Shown here in pieces: positions 1 to 11,652 of a stretch of DNA of 64,000 nt. How positions within the stretch are numbered: the stretch's first letter is position 1; every line of letters begins with the position of its first letter. This DNA is from Tubiluchus corallicola (lineage: Eukaryota > Priapulida > Priapulimorpha > Priapulimorphida > Tubiluchidae). The stretch is from assembly GCA_030141605.1 (NCBI GenBank), contig JAQGDQ010000683.1, forward strand, positions 49,240 through 113,239, read 5' to 3'. The position numbers were made by a program, and so were the translations under genes. The notes under the pieces are model-generated. The model ran no database searches. It had not been told where the DNA came from and saw only the letters and a program-made list of their open reading frames with translations.

Positions 1-131
1 TTGTACGTGTGCAGTGCAGTCAATGCAGTGTTTGTACGTGTGCAGTGCAGTTAGTGCAATGTTTGTATGCGTGCAGTGCAGTCAATGCAGTGTTTGTACG
101 CATGCAGTGCAGTTAATGCAGTGTTTGTTCA
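1..131. repeat. 31-bp minisatellite, about 4 copies
   Basis: Four head-to-tail copies of a 31-bp unit containing the word GTGCAGTGCAGT, with a few substitutions between copies. It may continue to the left of the window. It lies upstream of the first visible anion-exchanger exon, so it is probably intronic. From 132 to 807 I see no exon or other recognisable feature. Confidence 0.9.
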
Positions 132-807
132 GTCCACATGCAAACTTTACTGTTTGCTGTCGTGGGAAAATCGACAGCGATCACAGCTAGTCGACTTCAG
201 AACAGGCTAGCCCTACTGTGCCGGGTGTTAAGCAAATTGGCTTCATTTTGTTAGGCAACCCAAATATTCATTTGGGTAGATTCTCACTAATAATTTTGCT
301 CCGCCGCCTTACTTAAAATGCTGCAAAACTGCCGAAACGTAAAGTCACCATGGATGCTGGATATAGTGATTATACCGACATAGAAGTGAGATTAGGAATA
401 GATAAGAGCCGAAAATGGTAGTAGTGAGCATTAATATTCATTTGGTCATGGTTTTCAAGTGCAACTTTGGTGCCAAAAGACCAAATATTTATAACAGGCG
501 TCAAACGGAACATTTGCTACAAATGACTGAGTTCCTCAAAGCCAACCATAGCGCTGAAAACGAGCAGACTTAATTACTAATGTAAAAATATTCCACTTTT
601 GTACTAGGTGCCTCTCTCACCCCCGGTACGTAATGGAACAGCTGAGCAGTATTGTCAGCTGCCGCAAGAGCCACCTAGCGGTGGACATTCGCTGCCTTTG
701 TTATTAGTTAATTGGTTAGTGGCCAAATTCAACCTGCGTAGTTTCATGTAAAGTCAGTTTTAGAGAGTCATTGTTGTGATAATTTGCATTTTGTTTTGTC
801 CATCTAG

Positions 808-3800
808 GTGCGCAGGACCCTTGGTGACTTTGGTGTTCCTATAGCCATAGCAGTCTGGACTGGTTTGGATGAACTGTTTTTTGTCAGGACTTACACATCG
901 GTAAGACAATTATTTGATTTTTCTTTGCTAGGTAAAATTTTTTAGCCGTATGCGTTACTCATGAACAATCTAATTCAACATAAATTACTGTTTTTCATAT
1001 CTGTGTTTAAGAGTATAAAATAATTGTGAACGTGCCTTTATCCACTGTTAATTTTGTAGTTTTGAAGCCTCAAAGCCAGCACAGTGTTGCATTTTCTCTT
1101 CAAAGCTTATTTTGTCGAGAAAACAGTCTTCATAAATATAGCCTAAAACGTTGATTTCACTCTTATTGCATACAGGGCTTGCGTTAGCAGTAGCTATTTA
1201 AATTCCTGCCATGAGCATTAGGTGTAGCTCGTCATTTGAAACAACTTTAAATAACATAACAATCGGTTTGAAAAAATAATCACAGCATTCATAACACACT
1301 CTTCGTTGACTAATCAAAAGTTGAAATAAATTAGTTTATATTGTCAGTAAAATCAATGATGTGTTTTTGGTGAATCAGTGGTGCACACTGGGAAGGCGAG
1401 TCAGTGACGTTTTACCAGTTGGTACGAACATTTTAAATTATAAACAATTTCTTTTCCAATTACATAAGTCTTTCAAATAGCTAAGTGTAATGCTAAGTAA
1501 CATAATTTTATATGTAAAGTTATTTTACACATACCGTAAAATTTCCTTTTCTTTCCCTGTAAATGCTCCTTTAATTTTTCCTTCCAGAAACTATTCGTAC
1601 CCGAAGGAATGAGCCCCACGGCTCCGGAGAAACGAGGTTGGTTGATTCAACCTTTTGGTTATGAGAAAACTCTACCTTGGTATTTGATGTTTGCCGCACT
1701 TGTACCTGCTCTCATGGCTTACATTCTCATCTTCATGGAAACACAAATCTGCGCGTAAGTCAAGATGCTTTTTGCTAACTAATTTCAGTTTATCTAGTTA
1801 GTGCTAAGTAATTTCAGTTTTTCTAGTTAGTGCTAACTAATTTCAGTTTATCTAGTTAGTGCTAACTAATTTCAGTTTTTCTAGTTAGTGCTAACTAATT
1901 TCAGTTTATCTAGTTAGTGCTAACTAATTTCAGTTTATCTAGTTAGTGCTAACTAATTTCAGTTTATCTAGTTAGTGCTAACTAATTTCAGTTTATCTAG
2001 TTAGTGCTAACTAATTTCAGTTTTTCTAGTTAGTGCTAACTAATTTCAGTTTTTCTAGTTAGTGCTAACTAATTTCAGTTTTTCTAGTTAGTGCTAACTA
2101 ATTTCAGTTTATCTAGTTAGTGCTAACTAACATTTAGGAAAGCTTGTGTGGATGCGCCCAGTCCGGGCAAAGAAACGGCAAAGATCAGTATTGAACTGCG
2201 AGATAGACCTGCAATTTATTAAAATAACAGATCACAAAAAGTGCTTGAGAATGTGCTAAAGGTTATTACTATTTAGACAAAATGAAAAGTTAGATTTAAG
2301 AAGACTGAAACACAAATTATTACTTTATGATTCTAGACATTTGAAGCAATTCTAACCAATTTAAACTATTAACTAATTATTAAAGTAGATGGTGACTTAC
2401 ATTTACTGGTGACAACTTTGGCTTGAAAATACAACTAGTGACTGTTAAATTGTAACAAAATAGACAAAGCAATGCAAGTATCACCAAACGGCATGATCAG
2501 CATAGCGGCAACGAAAAATGTAACTACGTGTAAGAACAAGTGTGATTGATAGGTGGCGTATACTACTAAAGCTTAGGTCACATGACTAAGGCTGGCTTCG
2601 TTTTAAACACTTTCAGGAAATGCATGTTTGTAAAAATGCGAAAAGAAAACAAATAATTATAGAATGCTAGATTAAATTGCTTGACACCAAAAGCTTGCAT
2701 TTTTCTTGTAATTGAGTTTTACTTTTTTTGACAAAGATAAAAGTCAACAAATAACCAGTCAATCTAATAAAGCAACCAGCAAAAACTAATAAAACTAAAA
2801 TGAACCGTAGAGAAAATTTTATGGAAATATTTATTTTCTATTTGCATATAAAATGCAGTGAATAAAAATCCACTTTAGTTTTGTTCTTATTAACACTTCA
2901 CAAATGCTCAAATATTCAGTGGTAGTAGAAACTGTATAATATTTTACATAAATGTTTAAACTGACTGTGATTTTTCTCTCTGGTGCTGTTTCTGCATTAC
3001 AATACACTAAAATCCTCGGTTATAACGACCGTTGACCATTATCTAATGAAATCCAGTTAAGTATTCTAATGAGCTTCACCTAGTTAACGCGGTCAAAATA
3101 ACAGAATAATTATTTTAACGAGCTAAAACTGAACACTATACTCCAAGTATACTGGCCTGGCAGATACTGTGCTTATCTGTAACGTAGTACTTACACAATA
3201 TGAGTAATAATCCTGTGTAAGCCATGTAAACACTTCAGTTGTTGCTAATTGATCCGACCACTAATTTTTATATAAACGCAGTTTAACGCAAAGATTTAGT
3301 CAGCTAGAACTGCGGAAGTTTGTTACCATCAGCTTACGTCTTTTTTTTCAAATATGCCCGCAACGAGGTTTGTTTGGTAGGAGAGATAGGTTTGTAGCTT
3401 CGTAGAGAAACTGTTGATTAAATATCTGTACGTTGAATTTCTGATTTTGCATTTCAAATTTACATTTCAGGCTCATAATAAACAAAAAAGAACGACAGCT
3501 TAAGAAAGGTGGCGGGTATCACCTGGACATGTTTATCATCGGTCAGTTTGGCTTCCTGAATGCCGCATTAGGATTGCCATTTACCTGCGCAGCTACGGTC
3601 AGATCTGTTGCTCACACGTCTTCCTTAACTTCCATGTCAAAGACGCATGCGCCCGGTGAAACGCCTAGGATTACTGGTGTTACGGAACAGCGAGTGACGA
3701 ATTTTGCTGTCAGTATTTTACTTGGTAAGTGCATTGTAGACGAACTTAGTTGTCAGTATTTAACTTGGTAAGTGCATTATAGACGAACTTAGTTGTCAGT

Positions 3801-6338
3801 ATTTAACTTGGTAAGTGTATTATAGAAAAACTTAGTTGTCAGTATTTAACTTGGTAAGTGCATTATAGACGAACTTAGTTCTCAGTATTTAACTTGGTAA
3901 GTGCATTATAGACGAACTTAGTTGTCAGTATTTAACTTGGTAAGTGCATTATAGACGAACTTAGTTGTCAGTATTTAACTTGGTAAGTGCATTATAGAAA
4001 AACTTAGTTGTCAGTATTTAACTTGGTAAGTGCATTATAGACGAACTTAGTTGTCAGTATTTAACTTGGTAAGTGTATTACAGACGAACTTAGTTGTCAG
4101 TATTTAACTTGGTAAGTGCATTATAGACGAACTTAGTTGTCAGTATTTAACTTGGTAAGTGTATTACAGACGAACTTAGTTGTCAGTATTTTACTTGGTA
4201 AGTGTATTACAGACGAACTTAGTTGTCAGTATTTTACTTGGTAAGTGTATTACAGACGAACTTAGTTGTCAGTATTTTACTTGGTAAGTGTATTATAGAC
4301 GAACTTAGTTGTCAGTATTTTACTTGGTAAGTGCATTACAGACGAACTTAGTTGTCAGTATTTAACTTGGTAAGTGCATTATAGACGAACTTAGTTGTCA
4401 GTATTTAACTTGGTAAGTGCATTATAGACGAACTTAGTTGTCAGTATTTTACTTGGTAAGTGTATTATAGACGAACTTAGTTGTCAGTATTTTACTTGGT
4501 AAGTGTATTATAGACGAACTTAGTTGTCAGTATTTTACTTGGTACTTACTTACTATATACTTACTGTACTAAAGTATATTAAAATTATTTATAGTTTGTT
4601 GAAATTGCCAAAACCTTAAATGTTTTTTAACTATATGTTTTTAAATAATATTTACTATCATCTAGTTTTAGGTAGTAATTACAATAAGCAATGCCAGCAG
4701 TATTACCACTATTAGAATGCATGTATTTATATACTACTGTATTATCTGTGCTAAATCTGTGAATGATGTTTACAGGCGTATCAATTTTAATGGGGCCTGT
4801 ACTGAATAAAGTACCGGAAGCAGTATTGTTCGGAGTCTTCCTTTACATGGGTGTTAATTCGCTAAATGGGATTCAGTTAGTTGATCGGTTCTTCATGATG
4901 TTCACGCCTCCGAAATATTTTCCTGACGTGGGCTATGTGAAAAGGGTAAGTAACTCATTCAGGGCAGCACCACTCAAGATAGGTCTTATAGGACCTGTGA
5001 CTTTTCTGCTACTGTATGAGCACCAGACATAACTAAATGATTACAAATTAGCCACTCTTCTATTTAGGAGAATCTTGGCTATGCAATCATGTTATTTGCT
5101 TTAAACATATATGAGTAATTTAATTGGATAAAATTAAGAAAAACGCGCCCTTTTCAGGCACATTTTCGCCTCCGTTAAATTTCACTTTATTAATAAAAAT
5201 TATAATTATTTTTGCATATTTGTTTTAACAGTACAAGTAATCGTAAAATTTTGGCTTTAAGGCTAGAGCTATTGCTTTGAAATATTTTACATTGTACAAA
5301 CTTTTGAATTCTCAGATAGACAAAACTTGTGAAGACCTGTGTACGTTCTTTTTGTTTGTTTATTTTTCTTTGTAAATATCATATGAATATTGTTTCAGTG
5401 CTAACATATTACTGTTCTGATTATCATAATTTTTCCAGTTATTAATACCGTCGGTTAAATCTTAAGAAGCACCTCAGATCAAATTCTCAATACTGAAACA
5501 TGAATCGATGCCGATCACATTTTGCTTTCATTCTTACAGGTTCGGACATTCAAAGTTCATTTATTTACGGGAATTCAGATGATATGCATGGGTATCCTGT
5601 TTGCCGTCAAATCGACCGTTGCCGCTCTCGCCTTTCCGTTCATACTTATCTTAATGGTTCCGCTACGATACAATCTCAAGTGGATTTTCACTCCTGTTGA
5701 ACTAGGAGAGGTAAAAGTGATTCCCTATTTGCTTAGTGTCAATTAGATTGATTACTGATTATTGATTAGTGTCAATTAGATTGATTATTGATTAGTGTCA
5801 ATTAGATTGATTATTGATCATTGATTAGTGTCAATTAGATTGATTATTGATCATTGATTAGTGTCAATTAGATTGATTATTGATTAGCGTCAATTAGATT
5901 GATTATTGATTAGTGTCAATCAAATTGATTATTGTGCATCTAGTTTGCATTAGTTCGTATGCATTAATTGCTCAGAAAGTTTTTCAAATATGCAATAATG
6001 GTAGACCATGATGTATTGTCATGTGATTCAGTAGACAAAACGTTTGTGAATAACCGTCTTCCTATGAACATTTTGCACCTTAACTTCACTTTATGATCAA
6101 GAATATCAGAAAATTTGTGTCAAATGTTGATAGTTTTTATACATTTGAATAGAAGCAGCCTGTACCAGACATTTCTCGGTCAATTAAGCGACTGATCTTC
6201 CGCGAGTCTAATAAATGGCACCCACTGTATTTGAATCTTTGTTTACGTGTGTTATAGCTTGATAAGGAAGAGGTGGACGTCGATGAAAAAGAAGAAGAAG
6301 AACTGGATTTCTATGAATCTGTCCATATGCCCATGTAG
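808..6338 (+). CDS. SLC4A1/2/3-like: Anion exchanger, SLC4 family (AE1/2/3-type), C-terminal six exons
   Basis: Chloride/bicarbonate exchanger of the plasma membrane; only the last ~311 residues lie in the window. Exons: 808-900, 1588-1754, 3471-3724, 4776-4945, 5540-5710, 6258-6338 (stop TAG 6336-6338). All junctions are GT..AG and the phases agree. The protein reads [14 protein letters not shown], then IFMETQICA, then [50 protein letters not shown] and [15 protein letters not shown], collinear with the SLC4 membrane domain. The Glu in FMET matches AE1 E681 and the Arg in TVRSV matches AE1 R730. Sodium-bicarbonate cotransporters have Asp and Ile at these places, so this is the AE branch. The tail is very acidic ([16 protein letters not shown]), as in AE proteins whose tail has been proposed to bind carbonic anhydrase. 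The cytoplasmic N-terminal domain and first membrane helices lie upstream. Which AE paralogue it is cannot be told. Confidence 0.95.
1774..2130. repeat. 29-bp intronic minisatellite, about 12 copies
   Basis: Tandem array of a 29-bp unit starting 19 bases after the donor of the second visible anion-exchanger exon. Each unit carries CTAACTAATTTCAG, which resembles a branch point followed by a 3' splice site, and TCTAGTTAGT. Copies differ mainly at one A/T position. The rest of this intron (2131-3470) is AT-rich with nothing recognisable. Confidence 0.92.
3710..4550. repeat. 43-bp minisatellite repeating an exon end and its 5' splice site, 20 copies
   Basis: The unit consists of the last 15 bases of the anion-exchanger exon ending at 3724 plus the first 28 bases of the following intron. 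The word CTTGGTA recurs at 3721 and every 43 bases to 4538 with no indel, giving 20 copies. Nineteen of them keep the full CTTGGTAAGTG, i.e. a consensus 5' splice site. Only the first, at 3725, is in the ancestral position. Confidence 0.95.
4951..5167. repeat. Dispersed repeat, copy 1, abutting a splice donor
   Basis: About 215 bases clearly similar to 44955-45168. Shared words include TAACTCATTCAGG, TAGGTCTTATA and AATTAAGAAAAACGCGC. It starts within six bases of the donor of the anion-exchanger exon ending at 4945. No coding potential; a short interspersed or miniature element of unknown class. Confidence 0.75.
5733..5936. repeat. 26/33-bp minisatellite, about 7 copies
   Basis: Tandem copies of TTAGTGTCAATTAGATTGAT with a variable GATTATT or GATCATT spacer, starting about 20 bases after the donor of the exon ending at 5710. 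It is the third minisatellite close to a donor in this gene. Confidence 0.85.
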
Positions 6339-8364
6339 ATGATGATTTTATTTATTGGTGATTAGACTGCAATGACTGTATAAAAGATTGATTGATTTAA
6401 TGTTGCACCTTGTTGTCATAGTAACATGCTTTGTGTAACTTGAGCTTGTAGATGGTGCCTTGTACAGCTAAGCACCACGTTTCTTTCATTTTCATCAACT
6501 TTACAGATAAACAACTGATTTTTGTAAAAAAAAAAACATTGATAATTCAATCATAGTAAACTTTGTAGGTTTGTATCACAATTTGCATGGCAGAGTTGAT
6601 ATGTATTGTTTTATTCATTGCCTCCGTGGTGCTTAAAGGATCGATTAATCACTTCACACATCAAATTACCCGATAACATTTCTAATTTTACATTTGAATG
6701 AGTTCATTGTTCACTAAGTTTTTTCTCTATGTCGTCCGTATTTTGTAAATTAGATAGATTTTAGGGAAAGTTGACTATTTCGATTATTGTTTATTCTGTA
6801 TTAATTAATGTGGCCATTTCAGTTGAAAAAAGCCGTTTCACAAATTGAGCAGCAATGAATAAACTGTTCAGTATAATAGCACAAAAGAGAAAAAGTATTT
6901 AAGTTCTGTAGAGCACAATCAAGTAATGTTAACCAGTTACTAATAATCATATTTAAAATTATGAAATATTGTTTAACAAACTTTACAAAGTTGTGATTCA
7001 GTTTCACTGCTGACGCTGTTAGGCTTCTATACATATGGTATATTTTTATATATGTAATAACATTTTCCACTTCTGCTTTGTGAAGTGTTATAAGTAAAGT
7101 TGTTAGTTTGTTAAAACAGAAATTATTTTTTGCTATGTGAAGAGTAATAATCAATTTATGTAGGTTTTGTTATTGCTAGTGGGCTGGCAAACTTAGAATT
7201 TAGAAAAACTTGATATTTTTGGCAGAGGGGTACATTTACTTTATTTAAACGCTAGTTGAAGCAGATGAAATTTATCTGCACTTAGTTTGGCCAAGTCTTT
7301 CAAATCTCTCTGTTTTTTAGTGTTGGTTCACATGTCTTTATCGTTAGTTATTCAGGTAGTACGAAGTTTTTCACACATTTAGTTGTTAAAAACATGGTGC
7401 AGAAAATTATTTTCATTCGGGAAAATGAGTGCCTGTTCAAGTAGCTTAGTCCTTGTTGTTGCAATTATTATGGCTCTATTTTTATACATGTGTTTGGAAC
7501 TACTGAAAGTTAATCGAGTCTCATAAGTTTATTTAGGTTGCTACAATTTGTTGCTGTAAGAACTGGTCAATGAACCAATTCCTTCCACATAAATCTGAAG
7601 AAAAATAAGCATGTAGGAGTCGTGAAATGACATTCTTGCTTGGCGTTTGTTTCCGCGTGTTTAACAAATATGGCATGTAAGCAAACCCACGGCAAACAGG
7701 AAAATATTGACTGCTAGACCTGATATAATGTATGATATATCTGCCTAGGTAGATATTTGTACAGTCGATGTATTGCTCTGATTAAAATTATTTCCAATTA
7801 TTTGTTTTTTACTGACTTAGAAAACTGATTGCGTCGTCTTATATTAGATACATAGTTTCTCATTGACTGTTAGACATTTTGAAATCTGTTATAACATCAG
7901 ATAATTATAATTTAGTCTCTGTAAGTATAGATTTCTTTTGTAATTAGATTTCTCGAGTTTTGTCAAGAGAAACTCTAATTAATTTAATTGTGAAATGAAT
8001 TAACGAATGAATGCATACAAAAGTTTCCTGTTGTTTTGATACATTAATACGTGCAAAAATAATGGCGAGGATGAATTTTCCAATCAGGTAGTGAAGTAAT
8101 AAAATTTGATTCAAACGTAACACCTTGATGTATCACAATAGTTTAGTCTTAGGGTTAAAATTACTACAGTATAATGCAATCTGTAAGCTGCTACAAGTCA
8201 GAAATGTACATATACCTAAATGCTACATTATAATAGCTGTTATTCAATAGTACTTAACTTGTTACAGCAATTTATACTGGTTTGTAATTAGGTGCGTACC
8301 TGTGCCAGGTGTCTAGTGTTGGAATATTTTTTTCAATTTCTAGTTTATCTTGGACATTAATAAA
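6339..8364 (+). other. Probable 3' UTR and downstream region of the anion exchanger
   Basis: AT-rich sequence after the stop codon without open frames of interest. AATAAA hexamers occur at 8098-8103 and 8359-8364 on the plus strand; no earlier canonical one was found after the stop. If used, they imply a 3' UTR of about 1.8-2.0 kb. The true end cannot be decided from sequence alone. Confidence 0.3.
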
Positions 8365-11300
8365 ATTGATCTGTAAAGATATTTTTTCTATGGATTTTTA
8401 TTAAACTATTACCGTACTTTAGATATGATAACTCGACCTTTATCAGCAGTTTACAACAGTCATTTTATGGTTCATCACCCACCTGACCACCATGATGTAG
8501 ACAAACAACCACCTATTAAATTATTTTCACAAAGCTAACTGCAGTAAAAGTTCTACCTAGGCTTAGCGTAATTTCTTGGATATAATTTTCTCTAAAAAAG
8601 TTAGTAAATAATAACTGATTGAGAGAGTCGACTTCCATAAGATGCTCAACGGTCACTGCTCTAGTGCTATGGGGATATATGTATATTTATTAGCTATATG
8701 TGGATTTGGAAAATGAGTTTCAACAACAGGGAATGAAGTAATTGATGTTTTGTTTACTGTAACGTTATGCACATGAAGACATGAGAGGCAGTTAGTATTT
8801 TTTCATTAATTCCTGCGTTTATCAAATTGCCGAACAAAACTACTTCTATTTAAAGCGAAGAATTTCTGGCACAAAGTTGGATGTCATTCGAGTAAATGTT
8901 TCGAAACTTGGCTGTTGCTGCATCAGTAGTTGTTGAAAATTTAACCAGGAAGCCAAATAAGGTATGAACATCTTTACATGTGCGGATGTTAAAAGCAGCT
9001 GAGCTTATCTTATCTATGATGGTTTCCACCTTCAACTTCTGTTTTCCTTGGAAAGCAACTAATGCAAATTACATCATTTTACAGTCACACATTAAATAAT
9101 GTTTCACATAGTCTTTGTAAGCTCTCCAGCTAGCGGTCTGAGAATCACCGAGATTGAGTAGTCTTATGGTCATAGCATTGGACTTGTAGCTCAAAAGTCC
9201 CTGGTTCTCATCCAAGCTCTTCCAAATTCCTTTCAGACAAGTTTTAAAAAAGTTGAACAACTGTGAGCTCATTCGTTATTAAAAAAACGAAATAAATAAT
9301 CTTGAAATTAACTATATATATATATATATAGTATATAGTGTATATAGTATATTGTTATAGTTGTTATATAAGTTGTTATATATACCTATTATGGTTCTAA
9401 TTAATTTCTCAGGTAAAACGCACCTGTATTACATTGACGTATTAATTATCACAACACAACCAGATGTTTATGATCAGTAAAAAAAGCTATAAAAATAAAA
9501 TATGTAAGAACCACATGATTTTTGGAATTGCACAATGCTTAACTACGATGTGTAAGCTAAACATTTGTTTATGCCATTATCAAAAAAAGTACCCATTAAC
9601 ATAACCATTGTTATGAAATTCAAAAATTAATAGTGTACTGGTGGTGATTCTAGGTGAAGGGTAGTTATTTGCTAGCCAGGAAATGCACTTCTTGCTTTGA
9701 TTGGTAAAACATGGCTGCATGAGCATTGTCCATAAAATGCGTTTATACTGAGACTTGACAAATGTACACTAATCTTTGCTTTACAATCATCTTTACAATG
9801 ACATCAGGACCCAGAGTTCAACTCGTGTACAGTCCCTTCTCATATTCATTTTAATTTCATTTACAGTATCAATCAGCTGAGAGTGAGTTTCATGGATGGG
9901 TCACAAAAAAGAAACAAAAAAATGAGAACGGAAGTTGGTTTGGCCATACTTGATGGAGAGTTTAGAATCATGGTCTCGTAGTTCTCTGTGTGGTTTTGAA
10001 AAGAAATCTTGTTCTTGAGAGACCTTTCATAATTTTATAACAATTGACAAGATTAGCAGTACATCGGCGTCGTTCCAAAGTGGATATTTTACTAACCAGT
10101 TTTTCCTCAAACCATTTTCCGCCAGCAAGAATAGATTGTCTCAAATGTTGAGAAACTCGTGTATATTTGGCTTTCAAGCTATTTGAAGAAGTCACAAGCC
10201 ACAAAGTCTAGAGGCAACTTTTATTGCTTTGGCTTTAACAACAACAAAATTCCCAAAGGGCATAATCATATTTACGATCACTTGCAGAAGTTCCCCTTGG
10301 AGATACTAAAGTATTCACCACATTATTATATTTATCATAAAAGAAACTCCAACAACAATTTACATGCTGATCAATTAACTCATTGTAGCAATCAGTACTA
10401 GCAAAATAATCCCTAATTTGTGGAAAAGAGGTTTTGTTATAATCTCTCCAAAGACCTGATATTAATAGTTGTGTTTAACACAGAAAATACTAGTGCCTTG
10501 GTCGCTGGTAGAAGGACAACCAGACTTGGCAGACAATAAATTATGACGATCTGGATAGTATGATAAATTACAATTACAGTGACAAAGTGATATTTTTATT
10601 CTTCATATTCATACTTTATTATTCATTTTACACATAAAGTTATCAACCTACACTAAGGATGGTAATTAAGCATGCCAAATAAATGTTTATCTTATGCTGC
10701 TGGTTAGAGTCATCTCTAACCGATAAATTCAAAACAACCCCACTGTATCCATATTCCATGTTAAGGCTAGAGGTATCACCTGTAATGCCTGTTATCTACT
10801 GGCATTAGTGTGTGTATGGTACAAGAAATTTTTTTTTATTCCACTCATATTTTAAGATTCGTTTAAATTCATTTACTGATTTAGATGCTATAGTTTTGCT
10901 GCTTAGACCATTTACTACTCGGGTTGCTGAAGGCATACTTCCTTTCATCCAGTCTGGCTCTGGGCTTAGAGTTTATACGGATGTCCTCTTGTAAATGCTG
11001 AGTTTCTCAAAAAGTGGTTAATTATCAAAAAATGGCACTACCTGTTGAATTATCAATAAAGGGATGTACTTGCACAGAACACGAAATACGTTTATAAATT
11101 ATGGTAATTTCATCGTGTCTTGTTGAACTGCGCACCAGTAAATAACACAAATTGACGTCGAATCGTTTGCATGGGTTGTTTCTACATATAATAACTGATA
11201 TTTGTTGTTTAAAATAATTATAATCTTAGACAGCTTTTGAATTACAGTGAAAGCATGGCCACTAAAAATTAAACAAAAAACTCCATTGTTAAAACGGACA

Positions 11301-11652
11301 ATTTTGAAAGCTAACCGAGTATAACATGGTAAATTTTGTTGCCATGGTTACTTGCGTATTAGAACGACGAGTTTTGCTCATTGTTTCAACTGCAGTTTAT
11401 TTAACATTAACCCCAGTATTTAATATTATATACATAGTAGAGGCAAGAATTATGCTTTCAGAATCACAATAAACGATATGCCTAAATTAATATTTTAAGA
11501 ACAATAATCAGGTATCAATGTTTGGGTGCACACTATCACCAGACAGTATGCTACGCTTGTCAATATTCGTATTGATTCATTTTACCAACGTTACATTTTC
11601 AGTTTTGATTCTCTTTTTGTCAAAGCCAGAAGGAGAACGTGCTTTATCTTTC
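8365..11652. other. AT-rich intergenic spacer
   Basis: No supported gene on either strand. It holds a tRNA-like SINE fragment near 9125-9235, an AT microsatellite at 9310-9390 and short AT-rich tracts. The rest shows nothing recognisable. Confidence 0.6.
9125..9235 (+). mobile_element. Possible tRNA-derived SINE head
   Basis: The stretch has GGTCATAGCATTGGACTTGTAGCTC, resembling an internal A box and anticodon arm, followed by AAAGTCCCTGGTTCTCATCC, resembling a variable/T arm with a degenerate B box. It does not fold as an intact tRNA by eye. Similar heads near 23885-23945 and 53820-53885 suggest a SINE family. Confidence 0.4.

Noticed and set aside
6819-7154. 111-codon minus-strand frame
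   Set aside because: AT-rich, no motif, inside the probable 3' UTR or spacer after the anion exchanger.
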